DNA of 64,000 nucleotides from Acetobacter okinawensis JCM 25146 (GTDB lineage Bacteria; Pseudomonadota; Alphaproteobacteria; Acetobacterales; Acetobacteraceae). A program made the position numbers and the translations under genes. The notes under the pieces were generated by a model. It was not told where the DNA came from. It was given only the letters and a program-made list of their open reading frames with translations, and searched no databases. Location of the stretch: positions 1-64,000 of the forward strand of contig NZ_BAJU01000008.1 of assembly GCF_000613865.1 (NCBI RefSeq). The letters are read 5' to 3'. Positions 51,550 through 60,971 of this stretch are shown one piece after another (position 1 is the first letter of the stretch; every line of letters begins with the position of its first letter).

Positions 51550-52456
51550 GGCTAGCGACCTTGCGTGCATGGGTGACCATCTGGTCTCGTCTGCTGCGGG
51601 CGGATGCAGCACTTTCTTCCGTCCACGGGTAAAAACCCCGTCCGGTTTTGGTGCCGAGTGCGCCTTCAGCAACCCGTTGCGTTACCAGAGCAGGAATATC
51701 CGTGGCGTTGCTCAGGGCGGGCATAAGAATGGCGGAGACATTTTTCACCGTATCCAGTCCGGCCATGTCCATCAGGCGTAATGGCCCACATGCGGACCAG
51801 CGCGGCGCCAGTGTGCTCTCAACCGCCAGGTCCACATCGGCCATGCTGGCAACCCCCTGTTCGACCAGAAAAAGGGCCTCGCGCAGCATGGCGTATTGCA
51901 GGCGGTTGACCACAAAGCCCGGACAGTCCTGACGGACGATGATGGAGGCTTTACCCGCAGCTTTGGCTAGTGCTTGTGCCTGAGCCACAACGTCATCCGC
52001 TGTTGCTTCCCCCAGCACAATTTCCACCAGTGGCATGACCTGAGGGGGGTTGAACCAGTGTATGCCAATCAACCTTTGTGGGCAGCGCAGGGCTGTCGCC
52101 AGTTGGGTAATGGGCACGCTGGAGGTGTTGGTGCTTAACAGGCAGGTTGGTGGAACCTGTTGTTCAACCTCCCGCAGAACTGTTTTTTTCAGTTCAGGGT
52201 TTTCAGCCAGATTTTCACTGACCACATCGGCATTTTCCAGGCAGGCCTGCAAGGATGTGGTGTAAAGAACATGGGCAGCAGCACTGCCAGCACCGGCCTC
52301 TACAATGCTTCTGGCGGTATCCAGCGTGGTCTGACTGCGTGAGTACAGGGCAACCTGCCACCCGAGTGCGGCAAAGACGCTGGCAATGCCTGCGCCCATG
52401 GTCCCCGCACCGACAACGGCAATTTTACTTTGGGTCATGTGTGCGGTGTCCGTCAT
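51542..52456 (-). CDS. 3-hydroxyacyl-CoA dehydrogenase family
   Basis: A 304-residue NAD-dependent dehydrogenase of the 3-hydroxybutyryl-CoA dehydrogenase type. The NAD loop VGAGTMGAGIAS (about 15-26), STNTSSVPIT, the catalytic His in GIHWFNPPQVMPLVEI and the FVVNRLQYAMLREA segment are present. Carnitine dehydrogenases belong to the same superfamily, so a betaine substrate is also possible. It lies between the CoA-transferase (18-base gap) and the hydratase. Confidence 0.87.
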   Translation of the reverse strand: MTDTAHMTQSKIAVVGAGTMGAGIASVFAALGWQVALYSRSQTTLDTARSIVEAGAGSAAAHVLYTTSLQACLENADVVSENLAENPELKKTVLREVEQQVPPTCLLSTNTSSVPITQLATALRCPQRLIGIHWFNPPQVMPLVEIVLGEATADDVVAQAQALAKAAGKASIIVRQDCPGFVVNRLQYAMLREALFLVEQGVASMADVDLAVESTLAPRWSACGPLRLMDMAGLDTVKNVSAILMPALSNATDIPALVTQRVAEGALGTKTGRGFYPWTEESAASARSRRDQMVTHARKVASHD

Positions 52457-52474
52457 TGTCTGTTCTGCCCGGGC

Positions 52475-53685
52475 TTAAAGCACATGGTCTGCGCGGAGCT
52501 GTGCGATCTGCGCGTCCGACAGTTCCAGATCATCGTGCAAGATCGTATCGGTGTGTGCGCCCAGAACCGGGGCCGCACGCTCTGGCGCGGGGTTGAGCCC
52601 ATTAAAGCGTACAGGTTGGGGAATAATCTGTATGGGACCGGCAACGGGGTGTTCAACCTGCTTTACAATGCCGCGCTCCTGCACATGCGGGCTCTGTAGT
52701 GCGTCGACAAGGGTGTTGACCGGGGCTGCGGGCACACCTGCTGTGACCAGTATGGTCATGGCCTCCTGCGTGGTCAGAGTGCTGGACCATGCGCTCAGGA
52801 TGGTTTTCAGGGTGTCCTGATTCTGGTGGCGCTGTGGGTCGGAACTAAAACGGGGGTCCTGATCCAGCTCGGGCTGGCCTATGGCTTTTGCTAGGCGTGT
52901 AAACAGGCTGTCATTGGCTACGGCAATAACAATCTCCCCATCTGTGGTCGGGAATGTGTCCATCGGAGCGCTGATGGCATGGGCATTGCCCAGCAGGCCG
53001 GGTGGGGGAGCACCCCCCATAAGCTGCGCGAGTGAGACAACCTGAAGCGAAATAACAGCATCCAGCATGGCCACATCAACATGGGTACCATTACCGCTGA
53101 TCTGGCGTTGGAGAATGCCTGCCAGTGCGCCCCATGCGCCATACAGGCCGGATACCACATCGGCAATGGGGTCACCCACCTTGTTGGCCCGGTGGACGGC
53201 CAGCCGGTGCTGCTCATAATCCCGCCTATGGCCTGAATGACGTGGTCATAGGCCGCGCGCTGGGCTAGGGGGCCTTCCTGCCCAAAGCCTGAAATACTGA
53301 CGTAGACAAGGCGGGGGTTAATGGCGTGGAGGCTGGCATAATCAATGCCCAGACGGGCTGTTACGCCGGGCCTGAAGTTTTCGACCAGAACATCAGCCTG
53401 TTTGACCAGTTTGAGAAAAATGGCCATGCCATCTTCTTTTTTAAGGTCAAGGGTGATGCTTTTTTTACCTCTGTTGAGGAGCATGAAGTAGGTGCTCTCT
53501 CCGTTAAGGTAAGGCCCGAACGCGCGGGAATCATCCCCTCCGTCTGGCCGTTCGATCTTGGTGACATTCGCCCCAAGGTCTGCCAGCATGGCGGCGCACA
53601 AAGGTCCTGCCAGAACCCGGGATAAATCCAGAACCTTAACACCCTGCAATGGCAGGCATGGTGATGATGCAGCGGTCACGGTCAT
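52475..53685 (-). CDS. CaiB/BaiF-type class III CoA-transferase (one frameshift)
   Basis: Family III enzyme moving CoA between carboxylic acids. The N-terminal block [30 protein letters not shown], the [13 protein letters not shown] and LVENFRPG segments (with the catalytic-Asp region near [10 protein letters not shown]) are characteristic. The frame breaks near 53180 (ACAAGGTGGGT, one base missing) and resumes [22 protein letters not shown]. Restored length 403 residues. The ATG at 53685 overlaps the lyase stop; a GTG at 53679 has better spacing from AGGAG and may be the true start. It would activate the acid made by the upstream lyase. Confidence 0.87.
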
Positions 53686-55254
53686 TCTCCTGAGGGTGAG
53701 GGGGCCAGAGCGTCCTGCACGCAGGCGCTGAGGACACCCGTGTCCATGAGTGTGCGGATAGCGCCTAGCTCGGGGTGGAGTGCAGTGTCCGCGTGGCGGG
53801 GTGGGACATGGGCGCGAATGGCCTCATACGCTGCCTGCACAGCCCTGCCAGCACGCAGGGGCTGGTGGTATTCCAGTGCCTGTGCGGCGCACAGGAACTC
53901 TATGCAAATAACATCCAGCGCGTTGTCTGCCGCGGTATGGGCTTTTTGGGCCGCATACACCCCCATGCTGGTATGGTCTTCCTGCCCGGCACAGGTGGAC
54001 AGGCTGTTCACGGAGGAGGGAGTGGCAAGGCACCTGTTTTCTGCCGCGGCTGCGGCTGCGGCATAAGGGGGGATCATCAGGCCGGAAAGCCCACTGCCCT
54101 TTGGGGCCAGAAAAGGCGGCAGGCCGCTTAAATACGTGTTGGTCAGCCGGTCGGAGCGGGCTTGCGACATGTTGCTGATGGAGCAATGGCAATGGCCAGT
54201 GTGTCCAGCGCCAGAGCCGTGGGCGCACCGTGCCCGTTCCCGCCCGGTAGGGCCTCGTAGGTATTGTTGCGCCAGAAAAAAACCGGGTTGTCGGTTACTG
54301 CGTTTATTTCGGTCTCCAGCACCTGCCCGACATAGTGCATGGCGTCCCTGACTGCGCCATGCACCTGTGGAATGCAGCGCAGGCTGAGCGCATCCTGCAA
54401 GCGGTGGTCCCGGTTTGCAGCCATGATCTGGCTGTCGGCCAGAAGCTGCCTGAGAACGGCAGCCGTGTGGACCTGCCCCGGATGGGGGCGCAGGCTTTGC
54501 AGGTCAGGGTCATAGCCACGGCTGTTCCCACGCAATGCTTCCAGCGTCATACAGCCTGCCAGATCAGCCAGTTCCACCGCACGGCGGGCTTGCTCAAAGG
54601 CCAGAGCACCAATGGCTGTAATCTCATATGTGCCACTGATCAGGGCATGCCCTTCACGCGGGCCGGGGGTGAGGGGGGTTAACCCGCCCGCTCCATGGCA
54701 ACACGGCCGGGCAGGCGCTCGCCCCTGTAGGTGGCTTCTCCCTCCCCAAAAATAACCAGACCGATATGGGCTGTGGCAATCAGGTAGCCCACAGACCCTT
54801 TGGAGGGGGAACAGGGAATGACCCCCCTGTTCAGCATGGCCGCCATTGTGGTCACAAGGGCTGTGCCCACGCCACTATGGCCTTGCAGGAGTGCACGGAG
54901 CATGGTGGCCATAATGGCGCGCACGACCGTGTGGGGGTGTGGCGCGCCTATGCCGCAGGCATGGCTGCGGAGCATGCCAATCTGAGCATTGCTGATTTCT
55001 TCAGCAGAAAGCAGAACCGAGTACTGGTCACCGACCCCTGTGGTCAGGCCATAAACGGGGCGCTTCTGGGCGATGGCGTCCTGTAGGCTGGCCTGTAGCG
55101 CGTGGAGTGCCGCCAGTGCGCCCTCATCCACAACAACAGGTGCTCCATAGGCCACGGCAACGATCTCGGCAATCGTGGTTGTGTGTGTGCCAAACGTAAC
55201 AGGTTGAGTGGGGGTGTGCTCTTTTTTACAGGAGGTCTCGTATTGGACGCTCAT
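53682..55254 (-). CDS. second HutH-superfamily lyase, MIO-less (two frameshifts)
   Basis: A second ammonia-lyase superfamily protein, about 524 residues after restoring two missing bases (near 54683 and near 54181). Conserved parts are VYGLTTGVG (Tyr base), [23 protein letters not shown] and [12 protein letters not shown]. As in the lyase at 43946-45445, the MIO tripeptide is absent: PSKGSVG is followed by [11 protein letters not shown]. The Asn of the HAL LLNGT motif is Ser (LISGT), and the NFH motif reads NGH. It heads an operon with a CoA-transferase, dehydrogenase and hydratase, behind a HutC-type site. It probably makes an unsaturated acid from an amino-acid derivative; the substrate is unknown. 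Confidence 0.82.
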
Positions 55255-55297
55255 TGGGCCTGAATCCTATTCCGCGCATGCGTACCGCCTCTTTGGT

Positions 55298-55307
55298 TGT
55301 ATATACA
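55298..55307. promoter_or_regulatory. HutC-type operator upstream of the second-lyase operon
   Basis: TGTATATACA within GTTGTATATACATTAAA, 44 bases upstream of the lyase start at 55254. The core is identical to the site in the hutF-hutI gap. It is the best direct evidence that the second-lyase operon belongs to the hut regulon. Confidence 0.7.
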
Positions 55308-55518
55308 TTAAATAATATTGCAACATCGTATCGAATGATTCGTGCGCCATGGGCAAAAAACATGCGTGCAGCAGCCGGGCGCAACAACCCGGCACTGTTC
55401 TGGCACTCAGGCTCATGTTTTTCACATTGCGCGCCCTCGTGGCGGCAGAACGTGCAAAAACAGTGTTACGACCCGCCAGACGAACTGCCGGTATTGGGGG
55501 CAGGCTCACGCCCCTATG

Positions 55519-56226
55519 TTACGCTTTGTTGTCAGGAGTGGTTCTGGTTGTTCTTTCCAGCGCGTGCTGTTCGGCAAGGAGTAGCAGGTGCTGTAGATCC
55601 GCGGGGTCTATGTCAAACGCATCGCCCATAGTTGTCAGGGCTGCCTCAATATCTTCCATGGCCAGCCGCTGGGAGGGGGAGGCAGGTGCGGCCTCGGCCG
55701 AGTGCGGGTAACGGTGCCCGGATATTTTGTGAAACAGCACCCCCACAAGAACCAGAATAAGGGAGTTCAGCGCCACCGGCAGAAAAGGGAAAAGCAATGC
55801 GGCAGACAGGCTGGTGGCGGAGGGGTGCACCAGAACGGCAGTCAGGGCCGCAGCCCCACCGGGAGGGTGCAGGGAGCGCGTCATGATCATGACGACAATG
55901 GCGAGTGCCACAGACAGGCCCGCAGCTATGGCCATGTTGGACACAGTAAGGGAGACGGCCACTCCCACGGCGGCACTCAGAGTATTGCCCCCCACAATGG
56001 ACCAGGGCTGGGCTAGGGGGCTGGCAGGCACTGCAAACAGCAGAACCGCCGATGCACCAAGGGGTGCCACAATAAAAGGAAATGCCGAATGCGCGAGCAG
56101 GCTGCTGAGCAGGGCTGTAAGCGTAATGCCAAGGAGTGCTCCGGTAGCACCCAGCAACTCCATGCGGCTGGCGCGCCCAACAGGTATGGACAGACGCCCG
56201 GCCAGCGCGCCAAGATGCAAAATCAT
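55519..56226 (-). CDS. HPP-family membrane protein
   Basis: A 235-residue integral membrane protein. Start MILHLGALAGRLS at 56226. It has four or more hydrophobic segments and the family signature SLHPPGGAAALTAV (about residues 118-131), plus PLGASAVLLFAVPASPLAQPW. The last 60 residues are a soluble helical tail. Plant members transport nitrite across the chloroplast envelope. Placement after hmp supports a nitrogen-oxide role here. Confidence 0.8.
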   Translation of the reverse strand: MILHLGALAGRLSIPVGRASRMELLGATGALLGITLTALLSSLLAHSAFPFIVAPLGASAVLLFAVPASPLAQPWSIVGGNTLSAAVGVAVSLTVSNMAIAAGLSVALAIVVMIMTRSLHPPGGAAALTAVLVHPSATSLSAALLFPFLPVALNSLILVLVGVLFHKISGHRYPHSAEAAPASPSQRLAMEDIEAALTTMGDAFDIDPADLQHLLLLAEQHALERTTRTTPDNKA

Positions 56227-56245
56227 GACAAGTCCTCGCCGGGGT

Positions 56246-56614
56246 TCAGTCTTTGTCGTGTTTATCCAGCCATGCCGCCAGCACAACGGCCTCGTTGTGT
56301 TCAGTGTCCCGCGCGCCATAAAGCAGTGTGACCGGTCCTTGTTTGATGAGCGCCATAATCTGGGCCACCGCAACCGGATTGGCTGAGAGTTCCGCCTGAT
56401 AACGTTCCCCAAAAGCAGACCATTTTGCCGGGTCGTGGTTGAACCACTCCCGCAGGGCGGTGGAGGGGGCAATATCTTTCAGCCACAGGTCCAGATGCGC
56501 GCGCTCTTTGCTGACCCCGCGTGGCCAGAGACGATCGACCAGAACCCGTGCGCCATCATCGGCTTCAGGCGGGTCATAAACCCGCCTGACCTGAATATGG
56601 GGTTTGTGGGTCAC
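56246..56614 (-). CDS. DUF488 family protein
   Basis: A 122-residue soluble protein of the DUF488 family: VRRVYDPPEADDGARVLVDRLWPRG (region 9-33), LREWFNHDPAKW and TLLYGARDTEHNEAVVL. The ATG overlaps the hmp stop (ATGA), so it is translationally coupled to the flavohaemoglobin. The biochemical role is not established. Confidence 0.85.
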   Translation of the reverse strand: MTHKPHIQVRRVYDPPEADDGARVLVDRLWPRGVSKERAHLDLWLKDIAPSTALREWFNHDPAKWSAFGERYQAELSANPVAVAQIMALIKQGPVTLLYGARDTEHNEAVVLAAWLDKHDKD

Positions 56615-57816
56615 GTAACCAGATCGGCATCGCTGGCCGACCCGAAAAATTCGTAACGTAGCTGAGCTTTTGGCAAACCGGCCTCTCTGAGTGTTGCAAT
56701 CACATCCCGCATAAAGCTGTCGGGACCGCAGATGTAGTATGTCGCACGCGGGTCGATCTGGCTCTTCAGCCAGTCCTGCGTCATCCGCCCCGTGTGTTGG
56801 GTCACAGCACCATGTGCACTGGTGGGGGCCTTTTGGCTATAGAACACGTCTGCCTGAATTTTCCCCGATTGTGCCAGAGTGTTGATGTACTCTCCAAAGG
56901 CTTCGGTGTCGGTTGAAGGCGTTGTGTGAATATAACGGATGGCGGCAGGTGTTTGTGCCGATGTTAGCGCACCCAGCAGGGAGATCATGGGGGTAAGCCC
57001 AACACCTGCGCTGAGCAGTACAACCGGAGCCGAGGACGGCTCACTCAGTGTAAAATCACCCGCCGGAGCAGAGACCTGAAGTTCCGTGCCGGGTTGCACG
57101 CTGTCATGCAGCCATTCGGACACGACACCACCACCCATCCGCCGGACACTGATGCGGTAGCTGCTGTCGCTGGGGGCGGAGGAAATGCTGTAGTTGCGGC
57201 GCTGCGAGCCATGGCCGGGAATGTCCAGCCGGAAGCTGAGGTACTGGCCGGGCTGGTGGCGCATGACCGGCTTGCCATCTGTCGGGGTCAGTACGAACGA
57301 GGTAATATTCTCGCTCTCACGCACACGGGTGCTTACGGTAAAGCTGCGCCAGCCGGTCCAGCCACCGGGGGCGGTTTCATGCGCGTGGTAAATCTGGCCT
57401 TCACGCCCGATCAGAATATCGGCCAGGAACCAGTAGGCTTTGCCCCACGCGTCCAGCACTTCCGGCGTTGCTGCATCGCCCAGCACATGGGCAATAGCAC
57501 CCAGCAGCGCAGTGGCCACAAAGGGATAATGCTCGGGCAGAATGTTCAGGCCGACATGTTTTTCGGCAATGCGTTCGACCATGCCACCCAGTGTGCCAAG
57601 GTCATCAATATGGCGGGCATAGGCAAGCACGGCCAGTGCCAGCGCCCTTGGCTGCTCACCATCCTTCTGGTGCGACATGTTGAACAGGTCGCGGATTTCG
57701 GGTGTGGCCAGCAGACGTTTGTACATCTCCTGAGTGATGGTAAGGCCGTGCGCTTCCAGTGCGGGAACGCAGGCTTTGACTATTGCGCGGGTTGCGTCGT
57801 CCAGTGGGGCTGCCAT
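56611..57816 (-). CDS. hmp: flavohaemoglobin (nitric oxide dioxygenase)
   Basis: Detoxifies NO to nitrate with O2 and NAD(P)H. Start MAAPLDDATRAIVKAC at 57816. The 401-residue product has a globin domain (about 1-140; proximal His in ERIAEKHVGLN), an FAD-binding domain (RRNYSISSAPS) and an NAD(P)H-binding domain (LLSAGVGLTPMISLLGAL, about 265). All three domains are complete. A 23-base NsrR-like palindrome lies immediately upstream. Confidence 0.95.
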   Translation of the reverse strand: MAAPLDDATRAIVKACVPALEAHGLTITQEMYKRLLATPEIRDLFNMSHQKDGEQPRALALAVLAYARHIDDLGTLGGMVERIAEKHVGLNILPEHYPFVATALLGAIAHVLGDAATPEVLDAWGKAYWFLADILIGREGQIYHAHETAPGGWTGWRSFTVSTRVRESENITSFVLTPTDGKPVMRHQPGQYLSFRLDIPGHGSQRRNYSISSAPSDSSYRISVRRMGGGVVSEWLHDSVQPGTELQVSAPAGDFTLSEPSSAPVVLLSAGVGLTPMISLLGALTSAQTPAAIRYIHTTPSTDTEAFGEYINTLAQSGKIQADVFYSQKAPTSAHGAVTQHTGRMTQDWLKSQIDPRATYYICGPDSFMRDVIATLREAGLPKAQLRYEFFGSASDADLVT

Positions 57817-57830
57817 GATCGCTTCTTTAT

Positions 57831-57853
57831 AAGGTGTAGAACAAATGCACCTT
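57831..57853. promoter_or_regulatory. NsrR-like palindrome upstream of hmp
   Basis: AAGGTGTA-N7-TGCACCTT, 23 bases, agreeing with the AAGRTGYA-type dyad known for NsrR. It is embedded in a longer inverted repeat (CTTTATAAGGTG ... CACCTTATAAAG, 57825-57859). It lies 15 bases before the hmp start, where a repressor would block the promoter. Confidence 0.7.
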
Positions 57854-57898
57854 ATAAAGCCTTTTAAAAATGTCAAATGAATATATCTATTCGCCTGC

Positions 57899-58882
57899 TC
57901 AGCGGTTCACATCCACCACCAGCCTGCCACGGACCTGACCAGCCAGCAGGGATTGAGCACAGGCAATGGACTCGGTCAGGCCGATTGTGCGGGTCAGGGT
58001 TTCCAGTTTTTCAAAGTCTATGTCCCGGCTCAGGCGTGCCCATGCGGTTACGCGCTCGGCCTGCGGGCGTGTTACGCTGTTAATGCCCAGCAGGCTGATA
58101 CCACGCAGAATAAACGGTGCTACTGTGGTAGCCAGCTCCACCCCCTGTGCCAGACCGCAGGTTGTCACAACGCCATCAGCCTGAGTGCTGGCGCAGGCAT
58201 TGGCCAGAGTATGGCTGCCCAGAGAATCAATAACTCCTGCCCAGCGTTCTTTTTGCAAGGGTTTGTCCGGCGCTATAAGTGTGGCGCGGTCCACAACCTC
58301 GGCAGCCCCAAGGTTGAACAGGTGCTCTGCCTCATGCGTGCGGCCTGTGGAGGCCACAACCCGGTACCCCAGCCGTGCAAGCAGAAGCACAGCAATGCTG
58401 CCCACGCCTCCATTTGCGCCGGTGACCAGAATATCGCCCTTTTCTGGTGTCACGCCGTGTTTTTCCAACGCAAGAACACACAGCATGGCGGTATAACCCG
58501 CCGTGCCAATGGCCATGGCTTGGCTGGGGGACAAACCAGCGGGCAGGGGGATCAGCCAGTCCCCCCGGACGCGGGCTTTCTGGGCTAATCCGCCCCAGCT
58601 TTGTTCGCCAACACCCCAGCCGTTCAGCAGAACAGGCTGCCCTTTGTGGTAGGCGGGATGTTCTGAGCTCACAACCGTGCCGACCAGATCAATCCCCGGA
58701 ACCATGGGGAACTGCCGGACCACAGGCCCTTCGCCGGTTATGGCAAGAGCGTCTTTATAATTGAGCGTGCTGTGGCTGACATCAACCAGCACGTCATATT
58801 CAGGCAGGCTGTTTCCTGCCAGTTCTGTGTAGGTTGCGTGGTAGCCGGTCTTGTCTTTGTTAACCAGAATGGCTTTGAACAT
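57899..58882 (-). CDS. YhdH/AcuI-type quinone oxidoreductase (acrylyl-CoA reductase family)
   Basis: A 327-residue zinc-free medium-chain dehydrogenase. MFKAILVNKDKTGYHATY, STLNYKDALAITG, VPGIDLVGTV, GWGVGEQSWGGLAQKARV and the NADPH loop VTGANGGVGSIAVLLLARLGY match the YhdH/AcuI group. AcuI reduces acryloyl-CoA to propionyl-CoA in DMSP degraders; the role here is unproven. It lies 40 bases downstream of the nitronate monooxygenase gene on the same strand. Confidence 0.88.
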   Translation of the reverse strand: MFKAILVNKDKTGYHATYTELAGNSLPEYDVLVDVSHSTLNYKDALAITGEGPVVRQFPMVPGIDLVGTVVSSEHPAYHKGQPVLLNGWGVGEQSWGGLAQKARVRGDWLIPLPAGLSPSQAMAIGTAGYTAMLCVLALEKHGVTPEKGDILVTGANGGVGSIAVLLLARLGYRVVASTGRTHEAEHLFNLGAAEVVDRATLIAPDKPLQKERWAGVIDSLGSHTLANACASTQADGVVTTCGLAQGVELATTVAPFILRGISLLGINSVTRPQAERVTAWARLSRDIDFEKLETLTRTIGLTESIACAQSLLAGQVRGRLVVDVNR

Positions 58883-58922
58883 TGGCGTTTTCCTTCAGGG
58901 GCGTACGTGAGTTTGCGCGGTG

Positions 58923-59993
58923 TTACCGGGTGGCAGCCTGCTGCAATTCCTCAGCCAGAACCTGCATTAGCCGGGTCGCAGGGAGTTCTCGCGCCAGTGG
59001 GGCACCTTGTCCTGCCCAATGGGCAGAAAATTCCGCACAGCCCTGCCGTGTGGCAAGGGTGTTCAACTGCTTGGCGGCGTCATAGGCAAAGGGGTAGTCG
59101 GCGGCTTGGGGCTGTCCTGCCCCTTCGCTTTGCAGAATGAAGCGATTGACAAGCCCACGGGCCGGGCGACCAGACAAAACAGAGGTCAGGCGCGTGGCGG
59201 ACGCCCTTTTGCTCTTCAGGCTTGTGCGGTAGGGCGCGCTGGCGGCAGATTCGGGGCATAGAATAAAAGCCGTGCCCAGCTGGGCTGCCGTTGCGCCCAA
59301 GTCGAGCGCTGCTTTTATGGCATATCCATCCATTATGCCGCCTGCTGCCACAAGAGGCAGGGTTGTCTGGCGTCGCAGAAGTCTGAGCAGAACAGCCGTG
59401 CTCAACTGCTCATCAACAGCGTTCGGGTCAAACATGCCCCTATGCCCGCCGGCTTCTATGCCTTGGGCAATAATTGCGTCCACGCCTGCGGCTTCCACCA
59501 GTGCGGCCTCCTGCGGGTTGGTGGCGGTGGCCATTGTTGTAATTCCCAGTTGGCGCAGGGCACTTAAATGGTGCGCATGGGGCAGACCAAAATGGAAACT
59601 GACATAAGCGGGCCGGAGTGCCAGCAGAGTGTGAAAAAGCGCATCATCCGCCAGAAAGCTTTGATAGATTTCTGTCAGCGCCTGAGGGGGCTGCGCACCA
59701 AATTCTGCAAAAAAAGGGGCGAGGTGCCTGAGCCATGCCGTATCCCGCGCAGTGTCCCGCTTGCCCGTGGTGTGGCAAAAAACATTTACGTTGAATGGCT
59801 TGTCCGTAAGGGCCTGTGTTTCCTCAATCATGGCGCGGGCTTGGGCTGCGGTGCAGGCACCAAGCCCCAGTGAGCCAAGCCCCCCGGCGTTGGATACGGC
59901 GGCTGCCAACCGGGGGGTGGAAACGCCCGCCATGGGCGCCTGAATAATGGGTAAGGCAAGGTCGCTGAGGGTCGTCCGGGGTGTTGCAACCAT
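58923..59993 (-). CDS. nitronate monooxygenase-family flavoenzyme
   Basis: FMN-dependent TIM-barrel enzyme that oxidises nitronates. Start MVATPRTTLSDLALPIIQAPM at 59993 has an excellent ribosome-binding site (AAAGGAGAA). The 356-residue product shows PIIQAPMAGVSTPRLAAAVSNAGGLGSLG, QGIEAGGHRGMF (catalytic-His region), VAAGGIMDG and GATAAQLGTAF. It is divergent from a LysR gene that probably controls it. Confidence 0.88.
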   Translation of the reverse strand: MVATPRTTLSDLALPIIQAPMAGVSTPRLAAAVSNAGGLGSLGLGACTAAQARAMIEETQALTDKPFNVNVFCHTTGKRDTARDTAWLRHLAPFFAEFGAQPPQALTEIYQSFLADDALFHTLLALRPAYVSFHFGLPHAHHLSALRQLGITTMATATNPQEAALVEAAGVDAIIAQGIEAGGHRGMFDPNAVDEQLSTAVLLRLLRRQTTLPLVAAGGIMDGYAIKAALDLGATAAQLGTAFILCPESAASAPYRTSLKSKRASATRLTSVLSGRPARGLVNRFILQSEGAGQPQAADYPFAYDAAKQLNTLATRQGCAEFSAHWAGQGAPLARELPATRLMQVLAEELQQAATR

Positions 59994-60029
59994 GATATTC
60001 TCCTTTTGTGAATATCCATTGCAATTTAT

Positions 60030-60045
60030 TATTCCTATGAGAATA
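60030..60045. promoter_or_regulatory. candidate LysR-type binding site
   Basis: TATTC-N6-GAATA, an inverted repeat with T-N11-A character, in the 86-base gap between the nitronate monooxygenase gene and the divergent LysR gene. Placement fits a LysR box; no second site supports it. Confidence 0.4.
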
Positions 60046-60079
60046 TATAGCCTGTGCATTAATGCAACGGGTCAGAAGA

Positions 60080-60927
60080 ATGGATTTTCTATCGCTCACA
60101 GTCTTTTGTGCAGTCGCTCGGGAGCAGAGCGTCACACGGGCTGCGGCGCTGCTGGGGCGTGCACCATCAAACATCACCACCCGTCTACGCCAGATGGAGG
60201 CTGAACTGGGGGTGCCGCTTTTTGAGCGGCAGACAAAGCGCATGCTGCTCAGTGCGCAGGGCAGGATATATCTGGAGTATGCGCAGCGGATGCTCACATT
60301 GGCTGAAGACGCCAAAATGGCCGTTCAACCCGCGCACACGGCAACAACACTCCGGTGGGTGCCATGGAGTGCACGCTGGCAAGCCGCCTGCCTGTGCCAC
60401 TGGCGCGGTTTAAGGCGGCGTGGCCCGCTATTTCGGTCAGTCTGACAGCAGCGCCGAGTGCGCATTTGTTACGAGCACTTGCGGCACAGGAGCTGGATTG
60501 TGCGTTGCTTGCGCAGCAACCCGGAGCATCATTCCCCAATACCCTGCATGCGCAGGAAGTACCTGCGTTTGAGGAGGAACTGCAACTGCTCTGCTCATCA
60601 GGGTATTGGGCGCACGGGGCGCAAAAAGTGCTGGCGGTATTTGCGCCGGGCTGCTCCTACCGCGCTGTGGCAGAGGCGTGGTTGCACGAGCACCACGCTG
60701 GCGGGGAGGAGATAACGCTCAGGCAGGTCGCATCCTACCATGAGATGTTTGCCTATACGGCAGTCGGGGCCTGTGCCTGCATTATGCCAGCCAGTGTGAT
60801 TACACTTATGGTGCCTGATGTTACGCTGGAACGGACAACGCTGTGCACAATGCCGACATGGCTGGTCAGCCGGTCCGGGTTTTTGTCCACTGCGTTTGCA
60901 GCTTTCAGCCGGGAGATACTGGCATAA
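60080..60927 (+). CDS. LysR-family regulator (one frameshift)
   Basis: Transcriptional regulator with an N-terminal winged helix (FCAVAREQSVTRAAALLGRAPSNITTRLRQME, about 9-40) and a C-terminal effector domain. Start MDFLSLTVFCAV at 60080, preceded by AGAAGA. The frame breaks near 60355 (CTCCGGTGGGT lacks one G), then continues RVGAMECTLASRLPVPLARF to the stop at 60927. The restored product is 282 residues. It probably regulates the divergent nitronate monooxygenase gene. Confidence 0.87.
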
Positions 60928-60971
60928 AAGCAGTATCATCCGGCTGGCTTGGGGTGTCGTGGCGGTTTTTG

